A stretch of DNA of 64,000 bases from Pyrus communis (GCF_963583255.1 NC_084805.1:9912827-9976826); one strand, 5' to 3'. Shown: positions 22,759 to 36,042, counted from the first letter of the stretch. The notes: generated by a model from the sequence alone, not told the origin. Program-made: numbers and translations.

Positions 22759-25060
22759 AACATCGACTAGGCATTCATAACTATGGAATACGCATGTTAA
22801 TCCAGCCTAGGGTTTACTAAACACAATCGTGACTAGCGATTTTTACTACTCATGAATATAAGTTCATAACGATTAGGTGAAATTCCCCTATATCCTAGCA
22901 TCAAGTTTAGGCATGCAAATTAAGTGTCGACCCTCAACCCACATACATAAACAAGTTCTTAATCAAAACAGAAAAGTAAACCACATCTAAAGTTCGTGAA
23001 TTCATAATTGGAGTAAATCAAATCATAACCAACATATGTCCATGGCTTCAAATTCGCCTCTAACTAAAAAGAAATTAGTTCCACATGTTTAATATAATTG
23101 AACAACAAGTTAAATTAAACATGAAAACAGAAACAAAAGAAGAAAGAACTACAAAAGTTAAAGATGAAATTGAATGGATGGAAAGTTAGCTACGGGGTTC
23201 ATCTCCACATATGTTATACTTGCATAATAAAACGATTTCCAATTGCATTTCAACAAATCATTAATTCTCAACACTCCAAGTTAATTAGGTCCGCTTAAAT
23301 TAACCTTCAAATCTTCCTAACGTTATTGAATTGGATGATTGCATACGATAACCCAAAACATTCCCCACAAGTCCCCTACATGATTGCATAATAGAGATAC
23401 AAGCAAGAATCATTACGCTCTATGAAAATTATAAATGTTGACGAGGCATTCGTTACTATGGAATACGCATGAAACTTATGCCAAGAATTCGTTTAACGCG
23501 ATTGTTTATAAGCAACCTCCACTATTTGTGAATATAAGTTCGTAACTATTAGGTGAAACTCACTTATATTCTAGCGTCATATTCATGCATGAAAATTAAG
23601 TGTGCACTCTCAATAAACATACATAAATAAGTTATCAATCAAACAGTTAAACGAATTGAATCCACAACTTATGAAACGCAATTAGAAGTAATCAAATCAA
23701 AATGCAAGCATAAACATATATTTCGAATTCCCCCCTAGCCAAGGGGGGTTTAGTTGAAGTTAAACATTGGAATCAAAGAAACACCTAAACATTCCAACAA
23801 CTCAAACTTGAATTGTATGAACGTTTAGGCCCTCTTCTCTTCCATTCCTCATTCGTACAAAACAAAGAGTATTGAAATTAAACATTGAAATCAAAGAAAC
23901 ACCTAAACATTCCAACAACTCAAACTTGAATTGTATGAACGTTTAGGCCCTCTTATCTTCCTCTTCGTTGTAGCACAAGGTCTAAGGATAGTTTGATGGT
24001 GTGAATGGTTTGGGGAGTGGTGAAAATGGAAGGGGGATGGTGTTTGGATTGTAAGGGAAACTCACGGCACAAAGGGGGAAGTGTTGGTGGTATGTACAAT
24101 GGAATGGAAGTGTTTGTGACTGAAATGTGTATGAATGAGTGTGAATGAATTGTGGCTGAAATGCATGCTTATTTATAGGTAAATAAGAGGGAACATGACA
24201 GCTAGATATGTTGATGAATGCATGTGACTTGTTTGTGGTGAGTGAATGCATGTGCAAAGCTGGAAATGCAATGGGAACTCACGGCATTGAGTGATTTCTG
24301 GGTGCATGTGGAATGAATGATTTCTTGGTGAGGGGATGCATGTGTTGATTAAAGGGGGAATGCAAAGGAAAAGCTGGAAATGGGAGTGAAGAGTCACGGC
24401 AATGTGTGGTGTTTGTTTGAATGTTTGCAATGATGAAATGGATGGGAGTGGTTTGATGAATGAGTGGATGGAATGATGAAAGAATAAAGGGTGCATGTGG
24501 GTGAATGTGTTTGCATGTGCACGGTTTTAGGGAGAAAGGTGGATGAATGTGCATGTGAATTAGGTGATAAGTGGTGATGATAAGTGATTATGATAAGTGA
24601 TAAGTGGTGATGATAAGTGTATGATATGTGATGAATGATAAGTGGTGAATGATATGATAAGTGGTGAATGATATGTGGAAGTGTTTAAGATAGGGAACAA
24701 AGCCCTTCCTTGCATGGCAAGGAAGGGAGACACAAGGAAACACACGGCATTGTCCTAAGGTTGCAAGGAATGTTGTTTTCGTGTTCTAAAATGCGTAGGA
24801 GTCTTCAATGATGCTCAAACATGAGGTCTTTTAGGATTTAACTTTCCTACTTCAAGTCTTCAATTTCGTTCATCCTCTTGGCTCCAAGCATATGATATCC
24901 ATTCCAATCTCTAGTTTGCTCCAAAAGGCATCCTTTTGCATACCTTGCCCTTAGAACCTACAAACACACGAAAATAGCTTAAAGTACTAAAATAACTAAA
25001 GAAACATAACGTAAATGCACGAGAACAAGCCATTTAAGTCGCATGAATATGCTCCTATCA

Positions 25061-26045
25061 AACACACTCCGCATACAATTGGTCCTTGCACCCTCATTCC
25101 TTCGGCCATCTGAGACACAATGGAAGTAAGATTAGCTAACTGTGAATGAATGTCGGGTGTGGAACTTACCTCATGAACTTGCTACCGTGGGGGTCCTCTT
25201 TGGCCTACTCCTTCGTACTGTTGAGCGTTCAACGCTCGGTTAGCAATCAAAACCTTGGCATCCCTGGGTGTCTTATCCACCAATGCTCCACCCGCTGAGG
25301 CATCAAGCATTTGACGTTCGATTGGTAGGAGCCCCTCGTAGAAGTATTGTAGAAGCAACTCCTCCTTCATCTGATGTTGTGGACATGAAGCAACAAGAGA
25401 TTTAAAACGTTCATAATACATAGGAAAGGACTCACCTTCTTCTTGTTGGATTCCACTTATCCTTTTTCGTAAAAGGATGATTCGAGAAGTTGGGAAAAAC
25501 TTCTCCAGATATGCCCTCTTCATGCTCTCCCATGATGTGACGGTTCTGGGAGCTAAGTCGTACAACCAATCCTTGGCTTTGTCCATTAAAGAGAATGGAA
25601 AAGCCTTCATCTTCAATATACTTCCATCGACATTGATGGGAGTCATGCTTGAACATACCACCTCAAATTCCATCAGGTGCTTGTTCGGATCCTCCATGGA
25701 CAACCCATGGTACTTCGGAATATGGTGAAGCAAGCTTGACTTCAACTCGAACTCATCGGTCTTCCCTTCGGCAGGTGGGGGATATTGGATACACAAGGGT
25801 GCGGCATTATCCAATCTCGAGGCCGAAAGCTCCTTGAGTGTCCGGGTGTCCACGGCCATGACTTGTGGTTCTTCAAAGATCCTTACCGTGGGTTCCTCCT
25901 CCTCTTCTAGGACTTGTTCCTCGTGGTCAGGTTCCGGGCTTTGTGGATTTGGTTCGTGTTGCTTCCTCTTCCATCTCAAAGTCCTCTCAAAATCGCTGTT
26001 GAAGTCCAAGATATTCTCACGAATCGATTGAGAACTCCGAGTCAT
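25061..26045 (-). pseudogene. Gag N-terminal part (capsid domain) of element G
   Basis: From the ATG at 26045: MTRSSQSIRENILDFNSDF, an acidic EEEEE linker, then KELSASRLDNAAPLCIQYP. A Retrotrans_gag-type capsid region covers roughly residues 100-250. It contains LLHHIPKYHGLSMEDP, WLYDLAPRTVTSWESMKRAYL, EKFFP and a YYERFKSLVASCPQH motif. Gag forms the virus-like particle that packages element RNA. TAG at 25182-25184 stops the frame after 287 codons; beyond it the same frame continues to VCGVC, the first half of the CCHC knuckle. There a solo LTR (12878-25060) splits the gene, and the second half of the knuckle is at 12877. So at least two nonsense codons and one insertion disable it. Confidence 0.9.
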
Positions 26046-26149
26046 ACACTAGTACCTAAAACAAGAAAAAGAACACAAGGTCAAAATCTTTAACAAAATA
26101 ACTAAATAAACAGAAAGTAAACAATCCAAGGGATTAGCAAAGTTGCTAA

Positions 26150-26167
26150 TCCCCGGCAACGGCGCCA
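26150..26167 (-). promoter_or_regulatory. tRNA-Asp primer-binding site of element G
   Basis: Minus strand TGGCGCCGTTGCCGGGGA, perfect, 6 nt from the LTR at 26174 and about 105 nt upstream of the gag ATG. Followed by the GGGATTAG...CTAATCCC inverted repeat. Confidence 0.92.
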
Positions 26168-26173
26168 AAAATT

Positions 26174-29100
26174 TGATGCGAACTAATTAAGCACACAAAT
26201 TAAAACCCTCTTGTGACAATTGTAGTATATGTATAAGTAGGGATCGTTCTAAACCGGGGATTAGGAGGGATTACCAAATCAATTGGAAACTGACTCAAAA
26301 ACTTAAAACAAAGGTTAAAACACTAAACTAGACTCAAAGAATGCAAAACTAAACACTTAAAACACTAAAACAAATCAAAAGACTCAAAACAGCACCAAAA
26401 CACTCAAAACTGCCTTAAAAACACTTTCTGGGCAGTTTTGAGCACTTTGACTACTTTGGACGAATTTGGGAAATAAATTGATTCAAAACACTTAGAAACA
26501 CAAACTAAGACACTTGCTAACTAAATTGGATACTAAAGTAAAGGGGGATTGAGTTTTTGACGAAATTAAATAAAATGCACAGATTGTAATTAAGGGCAGA
26601 TTGTAAAGATGAATGTGATGAAAATATGGATGGAATGCTAGCTAGAAGGTTCTTCTCCACACATGTCACACTTGCATACAAGATGATTTTCAGTTGGTCT
26701 TTCGATGAATTATGAAACTCAACACTCCGGGTTAATTAGGTCCGCTTAAATTAACCTTCACATTTCCCTAGAATCATTGAATTGGATGAATATGCATCGC
26801 AAACAAATTATTCCTAACAAGTTCTCTATATGAACAACATGATAAAGATACAAGTTCGAATCATTACGTTCTTTGGAAATCATAAGTGTTGACGAGGCAT
26901 TCGTTACTCTGATAAGCATGAAACTAGTGCCAATAATTCATTTAACGCGATTGTTTATAAGCAACCTCCACTACTTGTGAATATAAGTTCATAACTATTA
27001 GGTGAAATTCACTTATATTCTAGCGTCATATTCATGCATGAAAATTAAGCGTGCACTCTCAATAAACAAACACAAATAAGTTATCAATCAAGCAGTTGAT
27101 AGGAGCATATTTAGGCGACTTACTTGGCTTGTTTTCGTGCATTTATATTGTTAATTCATAGTTGTTTTTGGCGTTTAAGCCATTTTCGTGTGTTTTTAGG
27201 TTCATGTGGCTAAGGAAGCAAAAAGATGCATTTTGGAGCATTTTGGAGCAAAATTGGAATTGGAAGGGATAACTTATACTTGGAGCAAAAGGAATGGACG
27301 AAATTGAAGAGTTGATGTCACAAGGATTCCTACTTGAAGTAGCCACACACCTTCCACATTTCAGCCACATGCACTTGTTCCTCCATCATTGCACCAACAA
27401 CAACATTGCACATGCACTCCCTTTAATTAATTAACCCACATGCACCCTAGATTCTAATCAGCCATTCACATTTAATCATTCATTCCCATCAGATTTCTAG
27501 CATATTCACATGCATTCCATCCTTTAAAACATTGCACATGCACTCCACATGCATTCATCCTAGCTGTCATGTTTCCCCTTTCATCATTCCCTCACATTCT
27601 TTAAATCAGCCAACACATGCATCCACCTTTCTCCCATCAGATTTCCAACATTGCACATGCATTCCCCTTACAATTTCAGCCATCCTAGCTGTTTTGCACA
27701 TGCATTCACTTAACCTAGCTGTCATGTTCCCTCTCCCATCCATTCATCTCCCTATAAAAACCATACACCATTCATACACTCTTCCATATTCCAGAAATTC
27801 GTCAAAACCTCTCCACACCCTCATTGCAGCCACCAAAACACTTTTCTCCTCCATTGCAGCCACTCCAACCACTCCCCAAACCATTCACACCATCAAACTA
27901 TCCTTAGACCTTGTGCTACAACGAAGAGGAAGAGAAGAGTGCCTAAACGTTCATACAATTCAAGTTTGAGTTGTTGGAATGTTTAGGTGTTTCTTTGATT
28001 TCAATGTTTAATTTCAATACTCTTTGTTTTGTACGTATGAGGAATGGAAGAGAAGAGTGCCTAAACGTTCATACAATTCAAGTTTGAGTTGTTGGAATGT
28101 TTAGGTGTTTCTTTGATTCCAATGTTTAAATTCAACTAAACCCCCCTTGGCTAGGGGGGAATTCGAAATATATGTTTATGCTTGCATTTTGATTTGATTA
28201 CTTCTAATTGCGTTTCATAAGTTGTGGATTCAATTTGTTTAACCGTTTGATTGATAACTTATTTATGTATGTTTATTGAGAATGCGCGCTTAATTTTCAT
28301 GCATGAATATGACGCTAGAATATAAGTGAGTTTGACCTAATAGTTACGAACTTATATTCACAAGTAGTGGAGGTTGCTTATAAACAATCGCGTTAAACAA
28401 ATTCTTGGCATAAGTTTCATGCAATCATAGTAACGAATGCCTCGTCAACACTTATAATTTTCATAGAGCGTAATGATTCTTGCTTGTACCTCTTCTATGC
28501 ATTCATGTTGAGGACTTGTGGGGAATGTTTTGAATTGTCGCATGCATCATCCAATTCAATAACGTTAGGAAGATTTGAAGGTTAATTAGTGCATCACGGT
28601 TAACTTGGGGTGTTGAGTATCATAGTTTATTGAAATGCAATTGGAAATTATTTTATTATGCAAGTATAACATGTATGGAGATGAACCCCTTAGCTAGCCT
28701 TCATTCCATTCAATTCTATCACACATTCACATTTACATTTTGCTTTTACTTACAATCTGTTCTTTTAGTTTAAATTCGTCAAAACCTAACCCCCCCCCCT
28801 TTACTTTCTTGTTCTTTAGTGTTTAGACTTTGTTTAGTTTATGTTTTAAAGTGTTTTGATTCAATTTATTTCCTAAAATTCGTCCAAATTCACCAAAGTG
28901 CTCAAAACTGCCCAGAAAGTGATTTTAAGGCTGTTTTGAGTGTTTTGGGTGATGTTTGAGTCTTTTGGTTTGTTTTAGTGTTTTAAAGTTTAGTTTTGCA
29001 TTCTTTGAGTCTAGTATAGTGTTTTATATTGTTATTTTACGTTTGAATCAAGCCATAATCCTAAATTCGTCCAACATTGGGGTTAAGGTCAGAAACTGCC

Positions 29101-30646
29101 TAGTTAGTGTTTTTAGGCAGTTTTGAGTCTTTTGAACTTGTTTTGAGTCCTTTGAGTCTTTGTGAACGTTTTTAACTTTGTTTTTATGTTTTTGAGTCAA
29201 ATCCAAGTGATTAACAATCCCTCCTACTCCCCGGTCCAGAACGATCCCTACTTATACTTATACTACAATTGACAAAAAGAGGGTTTAATTTGTGTGCGTA
29301 TAAATCACGCATCAGCAGTTAAACAAATTGAATCCACAATACATGAAATTCCAACCAAAGGTAATCAAATCATATTACAAGCATAAACATAGTTTCGAAT
29401 CACCCCCTAGCTAATTAGGGATTTAGCCTCTCATGTTCACAGAAAGAGAAATAAAATTGAGTTTAAACATAACAAACAAAAGATTGATTACACCTAGAAC
29501 GCACAACGAATCCACTTGAATTTCTGCACGTCCAAGCTCCTCTTTCTTCTTTCCTTGCTGCGGCAGAGATGTTGTATAGCTGATTTGGATGTTATTTTGG
29601 GTTGGGGATGGATTTAGGGAGGTTTGGTGGTGCGGCAATGTGATGGGAAGGTGTATGGAGGTGTGGATGGTGGCTGGAAGGGATATGGTGGCTACGGCAA
29701 GGATGGGGGAAGGCTGGAATGGTGGTTGTTGCTGCGAATTAGAGAGGAGAATGAATGGTGGCTGCGGCTTAAGGGAGAATGGGATGGATTCTTGCGGCTG
29801 CTAGGTTTTGTGTGTGAAGGCCGAATAGAATGAATGGGAGAATAGAGAAAATAAGGTGCGGCTAGGGGAGTGAATTAGGGTGAATGATGAATGGAATGAA
29901 TGAATAGGCCCTAGGGTGAATATTAGGTGCGGCTGATATGGGATTTTGAATGCTTAGGGTGAAAATGCATTGGAACTTGCGGCTGAGATGGATTTTGGAT
30001 GAATGAAAGGCTACGGATTCAAGGGAGTGTATAGAAGGGTGCGGCTAGGTTGTAAAATGTGTAGGGTTTCAGAAAATAAACCCTAGCTTATTAAAATTAA
30101 ATTAAAGTTAATTCAAAGGCTGCTAGAATTAGGGAATTAAATCAGAAATTAAAGGGGATGGCTTAATAGGTGCGACTAGGGTTTAAGGTTAGGGTTTTTG
30201 TGCATAAAATGGGATCAAAGTGCCCCCCCTTGCACGGCAAGGGAAGGAAAGAAGGGGAAAGGCACGGCAAGGGCTGGAATTTGGGCTAGGGCCTTTGTTT
30301 TGTTTCCTAAAGTGCATACGAGGCCTATAAAGTGGTTAGAAAATATGGACGTTTAGATTAGGAAAGGTTACCAAAACGGGAAACTTAGGGTTAACTTTCC
30401 TACTTCAAGTAGGAATCCTTGTTTGAGTAGGAATCCTCGTTTTGGTAGGAATTCATCGTTTCTTCAAGTTTTCAACTCATTCATTCCTCTTTTGCTCCAA
30501 AAGGCTCCAATTTGCATCTTCTTGCACACTTTGGCCTTATAATCTGAAAATACACAAAAGTGGCCTTAAACACTAAAAAAACTAAGTAAACACAACATAA
30601 ATGCACGAGAACAAGCTAATTAATTCGCATGAATATGCTCCTATCA
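26174..30646 (-). repeat. 5' LTR of element G, split by a solo LTR
   Basis: Parts 26174-27096 and 29320-30646 total about 2250 bp. Starts TGATGCGAACTA next to the PBS and ends ATATGCTCCTATCA. It matches, inverted, the plus LTR at 31045-33276 over its whole length. The outer end joins H-type internal DNA at 30647 exactly at the LTR terminus. U3 carries GCGGC-rich stretches; no coding. Confidence 0.85.
27097..29314 (+). mobile_element. Solo LTR, 2218 bp, target duplication GCAGT
   Basis: GCAGT at 27092-27096 and 29315-29319. Starts TGATAGGAGCATATTTAGG, ends AATCACGCATCA. U3 has many CACATGCA words, and TATAAAAA is at 27753-27760. Near the 3' end the AAACTGCC...GCAGTTTTGAG block occurs twice (about 28900-28940 and 29095-29125), so this LTR has an internal duplication or recombination in its tail. 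No PBS, PPT or coding. Confidence 0.9.
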
Positions 30647-31044
30647 TTTGTTATAACATATGTGAGTACTAGTCTTTCATGTTGACATCAATCTTCTCAC
30701 ATATAACTAGTGTAGGGTGTGTAGTCAGAAAATCTGAGTGAAAATTAAGTGCATAACTAGTGAGGAATTGCGGGAATTCTCTAAGGCATGTTACTACATT
30801 CAAAATGTGTTTTAATTGATTAAATGCGAACTAGTGAATGGTAAATATGATTAAGTATGTGCTTGAGGGGAAGGAAGACTAAAAGCTATGTGAGTAATGA
30901 TCTTTGACATGTCATGTTTCATTGAAAATCCCTGAGGCAAACGTTGGAAGGTTTAGGTTTCATTTTGTTTGTTTTGTTTCGTCTTATTTTCTTTAGTTGT
31001 TTTGTTTTGCTCGAGGACTAGCAAAAGTTAAGTGTGGGGGAATT
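30647..31044 (+). mobile_element. 3' internal tail and PPT of element H
   Basis: Starts abruptly with TTGTTATAACATATGTGAG, which in A and B lies about 400 bp before the PPT. Ends with CTCGAGGACTAGCAAAAG and the tract AAGTGTGGGGGAATT (31030-31044). Everything upstream of it in H is missing, because the minus LTR of G ends at 30646. No coding. Confidence 0.85.
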
Positions 31045-33276
31045 TGATAGGAGCATATTCATGCGACTTAATTAGCTTGTTCTCGTGCATTTATGTTGTG
31101 TTTCCTTAGCTATTTTAGTGTTTAAAGTCACTTTTGTGCTTTTTCAGATTATAAGGCCAAACTGTGCAAGAAGATGCAAATTGGAGCCTTTTGGAGCAAA
31201 AGAGGAATGAATGAGTTGAAGACTTGAAGAAACGATGAATTCCTACTCCAACGATGAATTCCTACCAAAACGAGGATTCCTACTCAAACAAGGATTCCTA
31301 CTTGAAGTAGGAAAGTTAACCCTAAGTTTCCCGTTTTGGTAACCTTTCCTAATCTAAACGTCCATATTTGCTAACCACTTTATAGGCCTCGTATGCACTT
31401 TAGGAAACAAAACAAAGGTCCTAGCCCAAATTCCAGCCCTTGCCGTGCCTTTCCCCTTCTTTCCTTCCCTTGCCGTGCAAGGGGGGGCACTTTGGTCCCA
31501 TTTTATGCACAAAAACCCTAACCCTAAACCCTAGCCGCACCTATTAAGCCATCCCCTTTAATTTCTGATTTAAGTCCCTAATTCTAGCAGCCTTTGAATT
31601 AACTTTAATTTAATTTTAATAAGCTAGGGTTTATTTTCTGAAACCCTACACATTTTACAACCTAGCCGCACCCTTCTATACACTCCCTTGAATCCATAGC
31701 CTTTCATTCATCCAAAATCCATCTCAGCCGCAAGTTCCAATGCATTTTCACCCTAAGCATTCAAAATCCCATATCAGCCGCACCTAATATTCACCCTAAT
31801 TGACTCCCCTAGCCGCACCTTATTTTCTCTACTCTCCCATTCATTCTATTCGGCCTTCACACACAAAACCTAGCAGCCGCAAGAATCCATCCCATTCTCC
31901 CTTAAGCCGCAGCCACCATTCATTCTCCTCTCTAATCCGCAGCAACAACCACCATTCCAGCCAAAACCATCCATTGCCGCAGCCACCACATCAATTTCAG
32001 CCACCTTCCACACCTCCATACACCTTCCACCACCCTTGCCGCACCACCAAATTTCCCTAAATCCATCCCCAACCCAAAATAACATCCAGAAATTCGCTAA
32101 ACCATCTCTGCCGCAGCAAGGAAAGGAGAAAGAGAAGCTTGGACGCGCAGAAATTCAAGTGGATTCGTTGTGCGTTCTAGGTGTAATCAATCTTTTGTTC
32201 GTTATGTTTAAACTCAATTTTATTTCTCTTTCTGTGAACATGAGAGGCTAAATCCCTAATTAGCTAGGGGGTGATTCGAAACTATGTTTATGCTTGTAAT
32301 ATGATTTGATTACCTTTGGTTGGAATTTCATGTATTGTGGATTCAATTTGTTTAACTGCTTGATTGATAACTTATTTGTGTATGTTTATTGAGAGTGCAC
32401 GCTTAATTTTCATGCATGAATATGACGCTAGAATATAAGTGAATTTCACCTAATAGTTATGAACTTATATTCACAAGTAGTGGAGGTTGCTTATAAACAA
32501 TCGCGTTAAATGAATTCTTGGCACTAGTTTCATGCTTATCATAGTAACGAATGCCTCGTCAACACTTATGATTTCCAAAGAACGTAATGATTCTAACTTG
32601 TATCTTTATCATGCTGTTCATATAGAGAACTTGTTAGGAATAATTTGTTTGCGATGCATATTCATCCAATTCAATGATTCTAGGGAAATGTGAAGGTTAA
32701 TTTAAGCAGACCTAATTAACCCGGAGTGTTGAGTTTCATAATTCATTGAAAGACCAACTGAAAATCATCTTGTATGCAAGTGTGACATGTGTGGAGAAGA
32801 ACCTTCTAGCTAGCATTCCATCCATATTTTCATCACATTCATCTTTACAATCTGCCCTTAATTACAATCTGTGCATTTTATTTAATTTCGTCAAAAACTC
32901 AATCCCCCTTTACTTTAGTGTCTAATTTAGTTAGAAAGTGTCTTAGTTTGTGTTTCTAAGTGTTTTGATTCAATTTATTTCCCAAATTCATCCAAAGTAG
33001 TCAAAGTGCTCAAAACTGCCCAGAAAGTGTTTTTAAGGCAGTTTTGAGTGTTTTGGGGCTGTTTTGAGTCTTTTGATTTGTTTTAGTGTTTTATTGTTTA
33101 GTTTTGCATTCTTTGAGTCTAGTTTAGTGTTTTAACCTTTGTTTTACGTTTTTGAGTCAGTTTCCAAGTGATTTTGCAATCCCTCCTAATCCCCGGTTAA
33201 GAACGATCCCTACTTATTCATATACTACAATTGTCAAAAGAGGGTTTTAATTTGTGTGCTTATTTAGTTCGCATCA
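31045..33276 (+). repeat. 3' LTR of element H, 2232 bp
   Basis: Starts TGATAGGAGCATATTCATG after the PPT and ends TTAGTTCGCATCA. The inverted repeat is at 33009-33020 and 33037-33048. The right flank CCAAT (33277-33281) lies in another LTR of element E. It is an inverted near-copy of the element G LTR, with only 398 bp between the arms. Confidence 0.88.
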
Positions 33277-36019
33277 CCAATTCAATGACATAAGGAAATC
33301 TGAGGGTTAATTAGTGCATCATGATAGGAGCATATTTAGGCAACTTACTTAGCTTGTTTTCGTGCATTTATGTTGTTAATTCATAGTTGTTTTAGTAGTT
33401 TAAGCTATTTTCATGTGTTTTTAGGTCCTAATGGCAAAAGGAGCAAGAAAGTGCATTTTGAGGCTATTTGGAGCATTTTTGGGCATGGATTGGATAACTT
33501 AACAATGGAGCAAAGAGGATGGACGAAATTGAAGACTAGAAGAGCTAGGAAAGGCTACAAATCTGGTGGAAGAAGTCCTAATACAATGAAGATAAGGAAG
33601 AAGCAAGAAACAAGGAACCTTATCCAACCTTATCCAAACCTTATCTTATCCTATCCTAGAAACCTTATCTTATCCTATCCTAGAAACCTTATCCTATCCT
33701 ATCTCTAACATTATCCTATTCTATCCTATCCAAATTAGATTGGGACCTAAACCTAGCTACTTAGGGAGAATCAATTACACATTTAAACACCTATTTCAGT
33801 TTCTAGAAGACTTATCCATACCAATGCCGCAAATCACCATTCCTTGTAGGTTTAGGAATCACAATCCCTCTCCTACTCTTATATCACATGTCCTAGGCCC
33901 TTTAGGATTAGGAAATCTGCCTTAAACACAGTTTCTAGAACACCTAATCCTATCCCTACATGTGTGCCGCACCTAGCCTTCTAGAACTCCCTAATTCCTA
34001 GCCGAAATTCCTATTCCCAATCCCACTTGATTTCTGCCTTGAGTTAACCTTTTTACAATGGGATTAGGCAATCCTTTTCCTTCACTAAGTGTGCCAAACT
34101 AGCCTATATAAACAGCCTTGCCGTGCCATTTAATTGCGACCACCCCTTCACACAACATTCATACACTCATTCATCCACCCTTTGCCGTGACCTTGCAACC
34201 ACCCATCCATCATTCCCCTACTTCCATACCTCCATCCCAACCTCCATACACCACCATCTACCCTTGCCGCACCACCATACATACCTAAATCCATCCAAAA
34301 ACCCTGAAAATCATCCACAAACCCACCATAGACCCTTTGCCGTGACTTAGCAAGGAGGAGGAGAAGGAAGACCAAGCCTTGGGCGTTTGTGCATTTGAGT
34401 TGGAGTGTTGGACGTTTCTAGGTGTAATCTATCCTTTATTGTTAATGTTTAAATCTATGTTGCTTTGTTTTGCCATGAACATGAGAGGCTAAACTCGTTT
34501 TAGCCTAGGGATGCTTTGAAACCATGATTACATTTATAATATGAGTTGATTAAGTCCAGTTGTGATTTCATAAATTGTGAACGCAATTTACTTAACCGTT
34601 TGACGGATAACTTATTCTTGTATGTTTATTAGGGAGGCCTACTTAATTTGCATGCTTGAATTTGGGGCTAGAATATTAGGGTGTTTCACATAATCGTCAC
34701 AAACTAATATTCACAAGTAGTTAAGGTTGTTTTCACAATCATGTTAAGTAAATTCTTGGCATAAGTTTCATGCAATTCATAGTAACGAGTGCTTCGTCAA
34801 TGCTTATGGTTTTCAAAGAACTTAATGATTCTTGCTTGTATCTCTATTATGCAATTCATGTAGGGAACTTTTGGGGAATGCTTTGGGTTGTCGTATGCAA
34901 TCATCCAATTCAATAACGTGAGGAAAATCTGAGGGTTAATTAGTGCAATTCACGGTTAATCTGGGGTGTTGAGGTTCATGGTTTATCGGAAAAGCAACTG
35001 GAAATCAATTTATGTTAGAAAGTATCATGTGTGGAGAAGTATCCCTTGGCTATCCCATCATCCATTAGTTTTTCTTATTTTCGTCCAAATTCTGTTTTAA
35101 AGTTTTAAGTCACTTGTTTTCTTTTAAATACGTCCAAAATCAAAACCCCCTTTCTTATTTGTTCCAAATCTGTCCAAAAGAGTCTTTTTGAGTCTTTAGA
35201 GTCAAAACCAAGTGTATTTTCGTCCAAATTAAGTCCTAGAGTCTAAATTGAGTCTTTTTGGTTGTTTTTGGTTGTTTTGAGTCTTTTAAGTTTGTTTTGA
35301 GTCATATAAGTTAGTAAGAGTCTTGTGAGTCTATTTAAAGTGTTTTAAAACATATTTTTATATCTTTGAGTCAATTTTCATTAGATTAGCAATCCCTCCT
35401 AATCCCTGGCCTAGAACGATCCCTACTTATATCTATACTACAATTGTCAAAAAGAGGGTTTAATTTGAGTGCTATCTTTTTACACATCACATCACGGTTA
35501 ACTTGGGGTGTTGAGCATCATAGTTAATGAAAAGCAATTGGAAAGTCGATTCATATACAAATATGTCATGTGTGGAGAATGGACCTCTAGCTAATCCATC
35601 CATCATCTTGTTTCCAAAATTCGTTTTAAAATCTGCCTAGTTTTATAACTTGTTTTGTTATTTCAATTTTCGTCAAATCAAAACCCCCCCTTTACTTTCT
35701 TGTTCTATAGTGTTTAGAATCTGTTTAGTTTGTGTTTTAAAGTGTTTTGAATCAACCTATAATCTTAAATTCGTCCAAAATTGTGTTTAAGGTCAAAAAC
35801 TGCCTAGTTAGTGTTTTTAGGCAGTTTTGAGTCTTTTGAACTTGTTTTGAGTCCTTTGAGTCTTTGTGAACATTTTCAACTTTGTTTTTATGTTTTTGAG
35901 TCAGTTTAGAGGTTTTAGCAAGCCCTCCTAATCCCCGGTCCGGAACGATCCATACTTGCATCCTTACTACAATTTGACAACAAGAGGGTTAATTTGTGTG
36001 CTTAACTATTTTTGCATCA
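33277..36019 (+). repeat. 5' LTR of element E (left part missing), split by a solo LTR
   Basis: Only 33277-33321 and 35495-36019 remain. The right part ends CTATTTTTGCATCA directly before the PBS. The left part of this LTR was displaced by the insertion of element H. It retains a diverged inverted repeat (AAAACTGCC...GGCAGTTTT, around 35796-35830) and CTAATCCCCGG (35928-35938). Confidence 0.82.
33322..35489 (+). mobile_element. Solo LTR, 2168 bp, target duplication CATCA
   Basis: CATCA at 33317-33321 and 35490-35494. Starts TGATAGGAGCATATTTAGGC and ends TTTTTACACATCA. TATATAAA at 34105-34112. It lacks the CTCAAAACTGCC inverted repeat. This is a separate, more diverged subfamily, related to the solo LTR at 2738-4892 (shared ATCCAACCTTATCC-type repeats in U3). 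No coding. Confidence 0.9.
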
Positions 36020-36024
36020 AATTT

Positions 36025-36042
36025 TGGCACCGTTGCCGGGGA
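36025..36042 (+). promoter_or_regulatory. tRNA-Asp primer-binding site of element E, one mismatch
   Basis: TGGCACCGTTGCCGGGGA: one G-to-A change from the tRNA-Asp complement, consistent with CpG decay. The downstream GGGATTAGCAA/TTGCTAATCCC palindrome is intact. Confidence 0.88.

Larger units (their letters stand above)
12878..25060 (-). mobile_element. Solo LTR of the long chimeric subfamily, containing element A
   Basis: Left end TGATGCGAGATT, right end ATATGCTCCTATCA, flanked by AACAC (12873-12877 and 25061-25065) inside the gag zinc knuckle of element G. Without element A the LTR is about 3.0 kb (12878-13595 plus 22764-25060). It is longer than other LTRs because the middle module (the stretch with the CGTTTAACGCGATTG and GGCATTCGTTACTATGG motifs) occurs twice in diverged form. 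The same layout is seen at 38603-41861. TATTTATA (minus) at 24170-24177 is a possible core promoter; GATAAGT-type repeats lie at about 24561-24675. Confidence 0.85.

Noticed and set aside
31505..31535. CCCTAACCCTAAACCCTAG, like plant telomere repeat
   Set aside because: Only about two and a half units inside an LTR U3, and mirrored in the inverted LTR near 30190. Best read as ordinary LTR sequence, not a telomeric tract.
31800..32251. ORFs in both inverted LTRs (29423-29833 and 31800-32251)
   Set aside because: They mirror each other because the LTRs are inverted copies; Pro/Ser or Gly/Trp-rich translations of U3 repeats, with no start context or conservation in other LTRs.
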